Source of the DNA: Hexactinellida sp. DTS-2022
Taxonomy: Eukaryota; Porifera; Hexactinellida
Length of the DNA stretch: 64,000 nucleotides
Direction of reading: 5' to 3'
Assembly: GCA_028753945.1 (NCBI GenBank)
Contig: JAPNXP010000001.1
Span: 4,764,501 to 4,828,500, forward strand
How positions within the stretch are numbered: position 1 is the first letter of the stretch; every line of letters starts with the position of its first letter. The notes under the pieces were generated by a model. That model had not been told where the DNA came from and made no database searches. It saw nothing but the letters and a program-made list of their open reading frames with translations. The translations under genes were made by a program, and so were the position numbers. This document shows positions 22,140 to 33,100 of this stretch, one piece after another.

Positions 22140-23660
22140 TTGATTTCTTTATCTAATAGTTGGTTGGTGTGGTTCCGTAATGAAAGCAACATAACGTTTG
22201 TTCTCGCTAAAATGGTTGAAAAAAATATCTCAGTAGATTTGTACCTTGAAATCAATGCTTATTTATCCACCTCAGCCTATTTTAATAGACAGAGTATATC
22301 CGTTTCCATTGCTGCAATTAGTGACATTCGAGAAATTGAATCTGTTTTGCAGAAACCTGCTTTAAAATACAACTCTAGTTCTTATTGTGATTATCCCCTT
22401 AAGTTCGGTTGTGCATCATTTGAAGATGTATGTTAATTATATAATTCAGAAAGAACAAGTTATCCAAGTTAGCTCCTCATTTGACTATGGTGTCATGTTT
22501 TCCGTCGCATAGAGCTTCAAAATGTAAAACTGGTTTTGAAAGTCGTTAACGAATTAACAATATCTGCGCTAACTATCCAGAATATAGAAATAATACTCCG
22601 GAGTTTGTTGATACCCTTCTTACTGTTTGGAAATTATTCAACGTTAACACACCATTTAAAGGAATACTTTTGAACGATAATTTCTCTAGACCTTTGACTT
22701 TTAATTGACGAGCGATTTCTATTTTTGACTCATGTAGTTTTGGTTAGATGCTTGGCAAACTTTACCAGAAAAAATTGGCAAACTGAGTAAACAAACATAC
22801 ACCAGTTTTAGACATGCTTGTATTACCTTACCACAAATTACCAATCATTTGACTCAATATTGTGGCTTTACATATGTGTTGTCCTCCTTTCTACAGACGG
22901 ATCCCTTGGAACACCATTTCGGTCTATACCCTATGATGTCGGGTTCTAATTATCACATCTCCTATCTTCAAATCCTTGAACCGAGCGTCGACTTAAACTT
23001 TCTAGCATAATCAAACATATTTACTGACCAACAAGACACTTCCTTTCAATCTATTCAGTCATTTGTTAAGTCATTTTCTTCTCCGTATAGTGTATTCCAC
23101 TACTGATGGTGAGTTCAATTTGGAGCCATTTCTTGATGCGATTAATAATTTATCAACAATTGATTGTGGTTCACAGTTGAAACAATCATTAGCCTTTATT
23201 GCATGCTATACTGTCCATCAGTACCTGAAACAAACAAAACCGTGTCATGTCTGTCTCATATGCTAACAGTTGATAAAGAATTTCTCCTTGATTTAAACTT
23301 GGACTCTCAGTATAAACTTCTGCAGCTAACGGACCGTGGCGGACTTAAATATCCATCTGAGCCAGTTTTAAAATCCATATTTGTTATATGGAAGACCTTT
23401 AGTGCCATCGAAAACAATAAAGAGCTGATGGCGAAGCTTGTAAGTGGACCTTCTAGAAAAATACTAGTTGACTCACGTTGGTGTATTTGGAAGTTAGCGA
23501 TAATCGTCATCCAAGTATTTGGAAGTCTACTTGTATTAGCTGTGGTGTGTTTAGTTGGAACATCTTATCGAAGCTCGTCTTTACCGCAGCGAATTGCTTT
23601 CTTGCAAACAAAGTTAAGAATTATAACTCGCTGGTTCTTTCAAAAAGTATAGAAAGCGTA
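22140..23660 (+). pseudogene. Remains of the P-like transposase core
   Basis: Downstream of the THAP frame the same strand shows homologous pieces in shifting frames: a stretch ending ISDIREIESVLQKP (about 22330), TVWKLFNVNTPFKGI (about 22630), PLEHHFG-like text (about 22910) and the C-terminal part with QYKLLQLTDRGGLKYPS (about 23320) and SGPSRKILV (about 23455). Relative to the intact protein the segment with the first catalytic aspartates is deleted near 22440-22590, and several stops are present. It cannot encode an active enzyme. Confidence 0.75.
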
Positions 23661-24666
23661 AATTTAAGAAATTCTCTTAATTATGTGTTTACTTATTTGT
23701 ATTTACCATTATTTGTATTACTCTGTTATTCTTATTTCTATTATGTAGTTAAGTGTGTCGTGTGTCACTGCTAGAGCCAGAGAGAGAAAGAGGAGAGAGG
23801 AAAGAAAGCAAATAATTGTGCAGTATTTACTGTATATTACTATTAGAAATTGTACTGTTTGTGTTTATTATTACTATTAAATTATGAAAATCCAATCACC
23901 CTTCTCATTACAGCAAATATTAATTACGGGCTAGCACGGCTGAGTTATGTTTACGACCTAGAGACCCATAAAGAACTAAGTATTCAATATAGAAAACATT
24001 AAAAAATTAAAATTTCCCATCTTCTTGTGCATCCTTGGTATATCTACTGTCAGGCCATATATAGAGTAGGCTATGGGTTATCTAATAAAATGGACTTCCT
24101 TTTATCCATGGTGCAGGAAAATTATTTTGGTGAACAGGCCTTATATAACGTAGGTCACGGATGAACTTAGAGACTAACTTCCAAATGTTAGATAAAGAAA
24201 AGAAGTATGCTGATTACGAATTAAAATTTAAAAATTTTATGTGAATATTTGTTGTCTATTGAAAAAAGCGATACCGCGTAGTGGTTGAGTTATTCGTCGC
24301 GTAGCGACCGAGACCGAAGAGATCGTACTATCTAAAAATCATTTACCATATGAGCAGTTTTTTTAAAGTAAATTTATACTGCGATTACACTTTAAGGTAG
24401 AAAATTATCAACTTGTTGCTGCACTCACACACTAATTTACACTCTAATTTCTAAGATTACACATTAATCAAATCCTTAAAAAAATTGCATCCAAAATTAC
24501 GTATACAGAATATATTTTGTCAATCCCAAAGTATTCTTATGTAATGCCTTTAATTACCCCCATGACCAACCAGGTATGTATTAATATCAAACAGAGATAA
24601 TTATTTGAGCTAATCCTGAAGGAATCATCTTTGGAAAAATTTTAAACAACAACATATCTCCTCTAG

Positions 24667-24908
24667 ATACCATGCAGATGGTGTTACTGGTTATTCTACT
24701 TGTCATTGGACTTTTGTTAATATTGAGTGTTTGCTGTTGTTTACTTATTATAAACAGAGTGAAGTCGAGAGAGAGAATAATTGTTGGCAACATTCCAGAT
24801 TATACTAAAAGGCGTAAACAAAGGAGGAGTGACTCGAAAACTGGATTGTTGACAAATAAAGAAAATGTAACCAAATACAATACGTTCAACGATGCAAAAA
24901 ATAACTAA
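24667..24908 (+). CDS. Putative last exon: single transmembrane segment and basic tail
   Basis: After the acceptor ATCTCCTCTAG the frame reads TMQM, a hydrophobic helix of about 25 residues (VLLVILLVIGLLLILSV, then CCCLLII), a stop-transfer NRVKSRER, and a 45-residue polar tail (KRRKQRRSDSK) ending at TAA. The exon starts with two bases of a split codon, which is in phase with the donor at 15475. It may therefore be the C-terminus of the MNNL-type membrane protein. A small exon at 24509-24573 (acceptor GTATACAG, donor CAG|GTATGT, reading YFVNPKVFLCNAF) is also phase-compatible with this exon, but not directly with 15474. It may otherwise be a separate small membrane protein starting at the Met at 24672. 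Confidence 0.45.
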
Positions 24909-25090
24909 CAAATACTATATTCACAAATGAATAGATATGTTACCTGTATGGTATACATCTAAATTATTAAAATTTAACTCTTGAAAGTTTGTATATTTGT
25001 TCAAATTGTTCTAAAATGATAGAATAAAGAAATTGCCGATAAAGAATTTAATATTTATGGTTCTAGTTCACAAAATAGCAAGGTTACAAC

Positions 25091-25290
25091 TGTTACAGTT
25101 ACGTAATAGATAGAATACTACTTAGGTTAATAATAAGGACCCATAGCAGCTTCATTAGATATTAGTACGTACTCTAGTATTTAGCTTAGTTAGTATGATT
25201 TGTCGATAACGTAACTTAACTTGTTATTCTATTAGAACCTATATTATATCTTAATTGTATTTCGATATACTTCAACTCGGATTCGTCACA
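25091..25290 (+). repeat. 5' LTR
   Basis: Begins TGTTACAGTTACGTAATAG and ends CGGATTCGTCACA; identical to 28091-28290. A primer-binding site should start within a few bases at TAATAACAAG, but I could not match it to a tRNA. Confidence 0.92.
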
Positions 25291-25311
25291 TAATAACAAG
25301 TTAGTTAATTT

Positions 25312-28044
25312 ATGGCAGCCCCACTTAACATATCAATCCCACCGCTGAAAGAAGACCAGCGAATTGAGGAGTGGCAACCGCTATTTATCGCAGCCACAAG
25401 CGCACTTGTAGTGACCTCTACGGAGAAGGCAGCAATTCAAATCCTACCGTCCTTCATATGCCGTAATGGTTACGAACAATCGACTGTCTTGGAAGCAATT
25501 AAAGAAGAAACGCTGGAAGCCGCGTTTGCATTGCTGTGTACCAGCCTTGACCCCCCTATCGATCAGTTCGAAGCGATGTTGAGCTTTCGCAGAATGCAGT
25601 GGGCGCGAGGCGCGAGAATAGAAGTGTTCTTCGATCAGCTCAGGAGGCAAGCAAAACGAGCAGGACAGTCAAACTTAGCGGCCTGTACAGCTCTAGTGGG
25701 AGAATTACCCGAGCAGGTCCAACCGGCAACCAAGACATGGGTGAAAGGGAAAGAACAATGCACCGAAAAGGAAGCAAGGGAGTTTGTCATGCTGGTTCAG
25801 GCGACTCTACGGCAAAGAGGATTCTCGTTAGACCACGGAGCCCGTCCGGTACTCAGCGGGGAAACTATTAGAAAAACCGAGGAGACGACAAGTAAAACTA
25901 TGGATTCGGAACCGGAGGAAGGCGACACAACAAACCAAACAGAGGTATGCAAAGTCTGGTCTTCACAGAGAACCGAGAGAGAGAGAGAGAACTACCGTAA
26001 AGAGGGGAGAACGAGATTCAAATGCTTCACCTGCGGGAAGTTAGGTCATGGGTGGAGATTGTGCCCAGATTGGAATAGGGAGTTCGTTGTAGAATCTGAC
26101 GCCAGCTCGGCGGCAGTTGCTGCAGTATTATCCCAGCGTGAAACCGATACCGGACGACTCTGCCCTATTGACTACTTCTCGTCCTCCCTAAGCCAGTCAC
26201 AGAAAAATTACTCAGCGGGACAGTTGGAGGCCTGGGGACTAGTGGCAGCATGCAGGAAGTGGCGGACCTACCTGAGAGGGGCAGATAAGGTACTGCTGAT
26301 TACCGATCACAACCCATTACGATGGATGCGTGCTCAAAAAGATCCCAGACACACATTTGCCCGTTGGATTATGGAACTGGAAGAGTATAAGTACGAGATA
26401 GTATACCGACCCGGCAAAGAAAATGTACTGCCCGATTATTTGAGCAGGATTCCTGAGCAAAACATGGATATGGACATTCAGGACGAAGGTATATTTGAAG
26501 ACAAAATATTTATGGCCTTACAGGACGACCTAAGGGCACGCGTTCTCCAAGAACAGGGTCGGGATCCAGTAACTCGCGCTGCAATTGAGCAGATGAGGTG
26601 TGGGGGAGAGATTGCCTCGGGGCAATTGAGAAGGAGCGCCTCTCACCTTAACCTACATGAAGGGGTGCTATGCTTCGACAAGCGACTAGTAATCCCAAGG
26701 GCGATGCAGATGGAGATATTAAATCAGGTACACGCAGCTGGACACTTTGGTCAAGCGAGGACCTTACAAGTTCTTAGAAGGGACTGCTTCTGGGTAAAGA
26801 TGGCCCGTGATACAAAGAATCATTGTAGATCGTGCATTACGTGCCAGCTTGCAAAGCCCTCCAATGCAGCGAAACAACCTTTGGGTACATTCGATACGGA
26901 CGGAATCGGACCAGGAGACCTCGTCGCTATGGACGTGGCTACTCTCCCGTGGTCGGATAATACATACAGGTACTTCCTATGTATGGTGGATGTTTTCACG
27001 CGATACATCGAAGCCGTACCATTGAAAGATCAGAAGGCACAATCGTTGATAAAGGCATTCGAAGACGGTTGGATATACCGAGGCCATGGCGTACCAAGAG
27101 CGCTGCTTACAGATCAGGCGCATAATGTAGATGGTTCTGAAGTGAGGACGTTATGTGATAAACTCGGGATCAAAAAGCGACACACCTCACCGTATCACCC
27201 ACAAGCTGATGGACTAGCTGAAAGAAGTATAGGCCTCGTGAAGCAGGTGGCCAGGTGTCTAACACTTGATAGGAAACTAAGTAAAGAGTCATGGCCAGGT
27301 TTGCTGCCGGAAGTCACCTTCTATTGCAATAACTCCGAAAACTCCTCCACTAAATTCTCGGCTCAACTCTTGATGACTGGTAGACAGCCATTGTCCCCAA
27401 TAGATGCACAGCTAGGAACGCGAGGAGGTTCGGGTGCGGAGTCCTATGAGCGCCACTTGGACAGACTGGTGGAGCTAAAGAACGAAATTAGCAAAATTGC
27501 TAGGGAGAATGACGGGATAAGCAAAGTAAAGAGGCAGGAACGCTACGACAAGGGTACTAAGGGAACGGTGATAGAGCCCGGGGACTACGTGATGGAGCGG
27601 AACGAAACGAGGACAGATTCGCTCGACGTGAGATATAAGGGACCATTTCGAGTGGTGGCGCGTAGGGGCACCAACTTTAAGATCAAGCGGAGGAGAGGTA
27701 CGAAATGGGTTCATGCCAACAGGTGCAAGTACTATAGCGGGAGTGGAAATGGCGAGACCATATCCGACCAGACACCGATATACGGCGATAACAGGGAACA
27801 TGCGCCCTGTTACGATTATGGAACGTCCGAGATGGAGAACAATCACGAATCCGAGATAATTGAGACTTCCAGTACTGCACTAGGAGCGTCAGCCCTAGGC
27901 GAAGGAACTACAGAAATACAAACCGATCCAGGAGCAACTCCTGAATGTAGTGATGAAACGGGGATGAACAATACCCCAGCCCGTCAACGTAGATATCCTC
28001 TGAGAATCAGGAAACCAAAAGATTATCAGGATTATATGACTTAG
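25312..28044 (+). CDS. Fused Gag / RNase H / integrase polyprotein, 910 aa
   Basis: A retrotransposon polyprotein with an internal in-frame loss. Residues 1-235 are Gag-like. The zinc knuckle CFTCGKLGHGWRLC (C-x2-C-x4-H-x4-C) is at 238-251. It then runs straight into the RNase H domain (FVVESDASSA, QLEAWG and LITDHNPLRW carry the expected acidic residues, about 258-345). The integrase follows, with the H2C2 finger (HAAGH ... CRSCITC, about 473-505), the DDE core (AMDVA; LLTDQAH; PQADGLAERS) and a GPF module (RYKGPFRVV). Protease and reverse transcriptase are absent with no stop or frameshift at the junction (about nt 26065). Such a copy would need RT from a relative. The start is the first Met after the LTR. 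Confidence 0.9.
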   Translation: MAAPLNISIPPLKEDQRIEEWQPLFIAATSALVVTSTEKAAIQILPSFICRNGYEQSTVLEAIKEETLEAAFALLCTSLDPPIDQFEAMLSFRRMQWARGARIEVFFDQLRRQAKRAGQSNLAACTALVGELPEQVQPATKTWVKGKEQCTEKEAREFVMLVQATLRQRGFSLDHGARPVLSGETIRKTEETTSKTMDSEPEEGDTTNQTEVCKVWSSQRTERERENYRKEGRTRFKCFTCGKLGHGWRLCPDWNREFVVESDASSAAVAAVLSQRETDTGRLCPIDYFSSSLSQSQKNYSAGQLEAWGLVAACRKWRTYLRGADKVLLITDHNPLRWMRAQKDPRHTFARWIMELEEYKYEIVYRPGKENVLPDYLSRIPEQNMDMDIQDEGIFEDKIFMALQDDLRARVLQEQGRDPVTRAAIEQMRCGGEIASGQLRRSASHLNLHEGVLCFDKRLVIPRAMQMEILNQVHAAGHFGQARTLQVLRRDCFWVKMARDTKNHCRSCITCQLAKPSNAAKQPLGTFDTDGIGPGDLVAMDVATLPWSDNTYRYFLCMVDVFTRYIEAVPLKDQKAQSLIKAFEDGWIYRGHGVPRALLTDQAHNVDGSEVRTLCDKLGIKKRHTSPYHPQADGLAERSIGLVKQVARCLTLDRKLSKESWPGLLPEVTFYCNNSENSSTKFSAQLLMTGRQPLSPIDAQLGTRGGSGAESYERHLDRLVELKNEISKIARENDGISKVKRQERYDKGTKGTVIEPGDYVMERNETRTDSLDVRYKGPFRVVARRGTNFKIKRRRGTKWVHANRCKYYSGSGNGETISDQTPIYGDNREHAPCYDYGTSEMENNHESEIIETSSTALGASALGEGTTEIQTDPGATPECSDETGMNNTPARQRRYPLRIRKPKDYQDYMT

Positions 28045-28090
28045 CGGCTGCGTTCGTGTCAATATCAAAGCACTATACCCGAAGGGGTGA

Positions 28091-28290
28091 TGTTACAGTT
28101 ACGTAATAGATAGAATACTACTTAGGTTAATAATAAGGACCCATAGCAGCTTCATTAGATATTAGTACGTACTCTAGTATTTAGCTTAGTTAGTATGATT
28201 TGTCGATAACGTAACTTAACTTGTTATTCTATTAGAACCTATATTATATCTTAATTGTATTTCGATATACTTCAACTCGGATTCGTCACA
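28091..28290 (+). repeat. 3' LTR
   Basis: Same 200 bp as 25091-25290, with no difference seen. Followed by CAACC, matching the CAAC before the 5' LTR. Confidence 0.92.
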
Positions 28291-28324
28291 CAACCAAAAA
28301 GTTCAAAAATCTGTTTGGTCAAAT

Positions 28325-28506
28325 CAGGCCCATATCCAGGCGGAAGCTAGGGGGCTAATTTCTCCCTGAATAATTTTTGGCTGCGGCTGAAATTCTTACT
28401 ATCCAAATAAACTCTGTCGAATATACCTAGGGTTTTCATAATAAATGAGACTCACCCCCCTCGAAATTTTCACACCCCCTACCATCACATTCTGGCTACA
28501 GGCCTG
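28325..28506. mobile_element. hAT-type MITE (CAGGCC ... GGCTACAGGCCTG)
   Basis: 182 bp between perfect duplications GGTCAAAT (28317-28324, 28507-28514). It contains AATTCTTACTATCCAAATAA, shared with 55795-56126. A fragment of the same family is at about 63570-63625. Confidence 0.8.
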
Positions 28507-28870
28507 GGTCAAATACCAAATATTTCATTCACTTTGTTTCCGAATAACATTATTTGGTATCTGGTTTGGAGACAATATATTCGGATGAGCAAATATGCTT
28601 AGTTATTATTATTATTACATGGTTTAGAGTTGTTCTATAGGGCATTTCTATATGTTCGGTTGAGCAACCATTTTGTTAAATCGTAATCGATTGGAACGCT
28701 TCAACGTTACAAAATAGGAAGCAAATAATAAATGAGCTTTTCGATTTGGGCCGCTTCGCAAAGGATCACTCGCAGTGTCGTTATTCTTATTTATTTATTT
28801 CACCATAAAAACATAGATTAAAAATAATATTTGTAATTGACAATACTCTTTACGAAACCAGCATACTCAT
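28507..28870. other. AT-rich spacer, nothing recognised
   Basis: No gene or clear repeat is seen apart from TTATT/TTTA microsatellite text and a CATTTTGTTAAATCG stretch. Confidence 0.4.
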
Positions 28871-29171
28871 CAGTGGCGCAAACAGGGGGGAGTGGGCGCG
28901 AGGGGCGTGCGCTCCCCAGATAAAGTTGAAAGCGGCCAACATTAATGGTGCGGGTGTTACCGTACCCTCTGGATAAACAATATATTAGGAAATTTACATT
29001 ATTTAGAATGGACTTGTTACTCTATTTGTTCCATGAATGGTTACAAATCGATATCTGGGTTTCTCGCAATCAATGAATTTCAGGGGGGCAAGCCCCAAAT
29101 GTGTCGCTCACTACACTCGCTCGGCGCCCCCCCTAACTTTAACTTAATTCTTATAAAACTTTGCGCCCATG
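28871..29171. mobile_element. hAT-type MITE (CAGTGGCGCAAA ends)
   Basis: Starts CAGTGGCGCAAACAGGGGGG and ends AACTTTGCGCCCATG, between perfect duplications ATACTCAT (28863-28870, 29172-29179). The interior is AT-rich with G/C-rich borders. Confidence 0.8.
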
Positions 29172-29238
29172 ATACTCATTGCCTATTATACCCGTTTGAC
29201 GCTAGCCTATAGACTAATTTTTACTGTACCGAGTAGTA

Positions 29239-29569
29239 CAGTACACCCTCGCTAATCCGAACCCCGTTAATCCGAACCCTCGCTAATCCGAACAGGAGAA
29301 ACCAAAATATTCTTCTAATAAATGTGGGGAAAAATGGTAAATTGCAATGGAAGTATAAAAAATAAGTCTCAGGCAGGTGTTTAAGGAGTACACTAGATGC
29401 TTAGTGCGGATAACAAGGTTTGTACAAGTTTTGTTCGGATTATCGAGATTCTCATTTATAGATGCCCATAGAAAATGCATTACTTCACTAATCCGAACGA
29501 ATTCACTAATCGGAACACAGAAGATTTTTGAATCGGAACAACTCTGTTCGGGTTATCGGGGGTGTACTG
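29239..29569. mobile_element. pogo-like MITE (ACCCTCGCTAATCCGAA family)
   Basis: Starts CAGTACACCCTCGCTAATCC and ends TTATCGGGGGTGTACTG, flanked by TA. A relative with the same ends is in VPS41 intron 3 (42794-43434). Confidence 0.75.
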
Positions 29570-29574
29570 TACCG

Positions 29575-30110
29575 ACTATACTATAGTATAGTGACCCAGT
29601 TCTAATCTTACTTCCTTGGTTAGTTATTACTGTGCCGACTACGTATATTATAGTATAGTGGCCCAGTATTGAAATCACTGCCTTTATTATTATTATTATT
29701 TATTACTGTGCCGTCTATACTATAGTATAGTGGGCCAGTTCTAGTCTCAGTGCCTTGGTTAGTTATTACTGTGCCGACTATACTATAGTATAGTGGCCCA
29801 GTATGGAATCACTGCCATTATTTATATTTTTATTTTTACTGTGCCGACGGCGACTATACTATAGCAGTGCCGTAGCCACCAATTAAAAGTGGTCAGGTTA
29901 GACCGAGCTGGATACAGTACCAACAGGACCAAGGGTTCAGGTTAACCTGTCCAACCAACCAAAAGTGGTCAGGTTGAAACCTGACCAACCTGACCAGTGG
30001 CTACGGCCCTGTATAGTATAGTGGCCCAGTATTGGAATCACTGCCTTTATTATCGATATTATTACTGTGCCGACTATACTATAGTATAGTGGCCCAGTAT
30101 TAGAATCACT
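29575..30110. repeat. Array of CTATACTATAGTATAG palindromes
   Basis: The 16-bp palindrome CTATACTATAGTATAG, preceded by ACTGTGCCGA and followed by TGGCCCAGT, recurs at about 29576, 29641 (degenerate), 29714, 29778, 29853 (interrupted) and 30073, separated by AT-rich spacers ending CACTGCCTTTATTAT. Single copies are at about 2553 and 35849. It looks like a tandemly expanded short palindromic repeat. Confidence 0.65.
29865..30011. mobile_element. MITE inserted into one palindrome unit
   Basis: Starts CAGTGCCGTAGCCACC and ends GGTGGCTACGGCCCTG-like (CAGTGGCTACGGCCCTG). The interior carries GGTCAGGTT inverted repeats. The host palindrome is split, with TATAG on both sides. Confidence 0.6.
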
Positions 30111-33100
30111 GCCTTTATTTATATTATTATTATTTCTCCGTAGCAGGTGCCCTGGCCACACCTGTATACATAGAGGGCTGAAACTTGGCATGTAGATTCG
30201 GAGTCGACGTCTAATTTGCACCTGGGGTTACGATTTTGTATTAACAAATTTTTGACACATCTTTAACACCTTTCAAAATTTGTCTGGTCCATAACTCAAA
30301 AAATGTTTTACTAAACCCCAAAATTTTATTTCACATTTGGATTCGCCATAAAATTCTGCGTCTGATGGGAGAAGAAAACTTTCAATAAAGAGTTCTATTT
30401 CTGCCATAAATGGGGGTTGAAATTTCTTTGTTTACTCACACTTCAGTTTCAGTATAACTGTTAAATCAAATTCCATTGTTTCAACTTGTAATAATTATAT
30501 TGATTTAACTTGTTAAATCTTACTCTATTGATTCAACTTGCGATAATTAAATTGATTTAACTTATAAATTCCAGCTGGCTTCTATTTAATTTTAGTATTA
30601 CTATACAATTGATTAAATTAAATAATATAATATAAGGAATTTGTTGACTCAACTCAACCAACCATGGATAACATTGCTAAAATAAATAACTAATAATATA
30701 ATTTATTATCAATACATAATGAATGAATGGCATTAAACTAAAGATGGTTTATGATAGAACCGTTAAGATTTTACATTCCACAACAACGACAGATTAAGTG
30801 ATTATATTTATTTCGGCGAGAATATTCTTGCACAATCAATGTACTGACATATTTAATTCTAATTAATTCGCTCTGTGTTTACCGTATAGAGATGGTTCAA
30901 AATAGATTATTGGGGTTATCGAGTGCGTGGAATTCAAATATTATAGTGAAATTCAATTTAAATTAATAATAATTGCAAATAATTGAACTTAATTTATTTT
31001 GCTGTATATAATAATGGTGTTAAATAATTAATAAATTAATTAAATATTTATACTAATTAGCTAAATTTCATTAATCTCAGAGATGATACAAGATAGAAAC
31101 AAACTTTCAATTTATCAATTGGTCCTTATGCCAGGTACCACCTATACAAGTGGGTCTTGACACCTTGAGGTGATTATGACATCGTCAAAAAAATGTACTT
31201 TTACAATTTTTTTAATTCGATATTTAAAATGGGTTAGTTGATGTTGGGTGATGACCCAACACACACATAAAAAATGCTGAGTCATCAGCTATTATATTCT
31301 ACTCAAACTTGAATATCTCTAAAATTATATGAACTAAATGGAAACTTCCACCACTCTAAGGGTCGATGCCTTCTGTAACACCTTTTTGAAATAATTTAAC
31401 ACCTTCATAGTGATGATGACATGGCGAAAAAAAATCCAAAATTGCAGCCTGCGCCGACAGAATGTTCTTTTGGAGGCACTATAAATAAACAACCAACAAA
31501 ATGTAGTGCCACCAAAGGAACATGCGTCGGCACAGGCTGCAATTTTGGATTTTTTTTATTATTATTATTATTATTATTTCTCCGTAGACGGTACCCTGGC
31601 CAGAGCTTTATAGTTGATGGGCTGCATGTAGGTGCGGTTGGACCGTCTAATTTGCACCTGGGGTTACGATTTTTGATTAACCAATTTTGGACACATTTTT
31701 GACACCTTTCAAAGTTTGTCTGGTCCATAACTAAAAAGATGTTTTACTAAACCCCCAAATTTTATTTCATATTTGGATTCACCATAAAATTCTGCGTCTG
31801 ATGGGAGAAGAAATCTTTCAATAAAGGGGTCAATTTCTGCCATAAATGGGGGTTGAAATTTCTTTGTTTACTCACACTTCAATTTCAGTAAAGTGTTAAA
31901 TCTAATTCTATTGTTTCAACTTGTAATAATTATATTGATTTAACTTATAAATTCCAGCTGGCTTCTATTTAATTGTAGTATTATTACTATACAATGGATT
32001 AAATAAAATAATATAATATATGGAATTTGTTGACTCTACTCAACTCACCGTGGATAACATTGCTAAATTATATTACTAATAATATAATTTATTATCAATA
32101 CATACGTATAGTGGGGCAGCATAACAGCCATATTTGAGTGAATTGTTCAATTTTTGATACAAGCATGAAAATTGGCACAGACATAGATAAATGTATTATA
32201 ATAAGATATGGATATGGAGGCATCACGAAATTTTAATATTTTCGAGATGGCGGCCAAAAATTGTCGGAAAGTGTCGGACAAAAGCTCGCTCTCGCGAATA
32301 CTTGTTAAATGACCTCGCAGAGTGTTTATATGCACATAGTTATTCTCGAATGACTGTGCGGTGAAGAAAGAGGGGTCACTCGATAGGGTAGAAACAATAT
32401 TTAAGAATGGAATGTGTCACATTCCAGCGTTGTCAAGGAATGTCCTCCCTCCCAAACGTGGTCATGTGACCCCTATAATGACTGGAAATCTTATGCTGAT
32501 TATGAATATCAGCATTAAATATGGATTAAACTTCAATTGATAGAGTTAATTTGCTTTTGTATACATATATGTACAACAGTCTAAAGTCTCGGTTAGTACG
32601 TAACTGGGTTAGTACGTACTTCGGCTCAGTAAGTAGTACTAATTTTTTAACCATTTAATAAATTTATATGTACTATCTCAATATAATGTAAAGTCAGTTA
32701 GCACTGTATAAATCAAATAATAACTTTTCGTGTCTTCTATTTCGGATATTTTGCCCTAGTCTATTTGCACGTTCATCATAGACGTAGAATAGGGGGGGGG
32801 GGGCAGGGGGGGCGGCCATTACAAAATGTGTGTTCTCTCACCCTTTTACCCTAATAATACGCATAATCTATGTATGTTATTAATTGGTTGAAACCACACA
32901 ATCATTATCACATCAATGTAACAATGTTAATAGTTTATGACAAAATCAAAATTTGTTATCTCAACAAGTTTTATACGTTTTCTTAATATTTAAGCATGCA
33001 CGCAGTTAGTGTTGACCAGTTCTTCCCGGTTTAAATATCAGTTTTGATGTCCGTCCAAATCAATTTGGATAGGACAAAACCAAGTTACTTTTACTAATTT

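Larger units (their letters stand above)
21430..24075 (+). mobile_element. Second, decayed P-like transposon nested in the first
   Basis: Ends CATAGCCTACTCTATATATG... are inverted over about 31 bp with one mismatch, between GGTTATC duplications (21423-21429 and 24076-24082). The 2.65-kb element carries the broken transposase on the + strand (21680-23660). It interrupts the promoter side of the outer element, between its right inverted end and the Met of the 952-aa frame, so the outer gene may have lost or changed its promoter. Confidence 0.85.
18061..24159 (-). mobile_element. P-superfamily transposon with 71-bp perfect inverted ends
   Basis: Inverted ends 18061-18131 and 24089-24159 (CGTGACCTACGTTATATAAG...) are identical over 71 bp. 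The flanks are GATGAAC on both sides (18054-18060, 24160-24166). It carries the 952-residue transposase on the - strand. A second P-like element (21430-24075) is inserted between the transposase start and the right end. Without that insert the element is about 3.45 kb, a normal size for a one-gene P element. Perfect ends and an intact frame suggest recent activity. Confidence 0.9.
25091..28290 (+). mobile_element. Ty3/gypsy LTR retrotransposon, recent, lacking protease and RT
   Basis: 3.2-kb element with two 200-bp LTRs identical base for base, TG...CA ends, and a short purine tract (GAAGGGGTGA) before the 3' LTR. CAAC flanks both sides, a 4-bp duplication (5 bp ACAAC if the last LTR base is shared). 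The coding region starts only 21 nt after the 5' LTR. Identical LTRs mean insertion too recent for visible divergence. It lies 180 bp downstream of the transmembrane exon. Confidence 0.93.

Noticed and set aside
27475-27846. 123-codon - strand frame in the gypsy element
   Set aside because: Antisense shadow of the integrase C-terminus.
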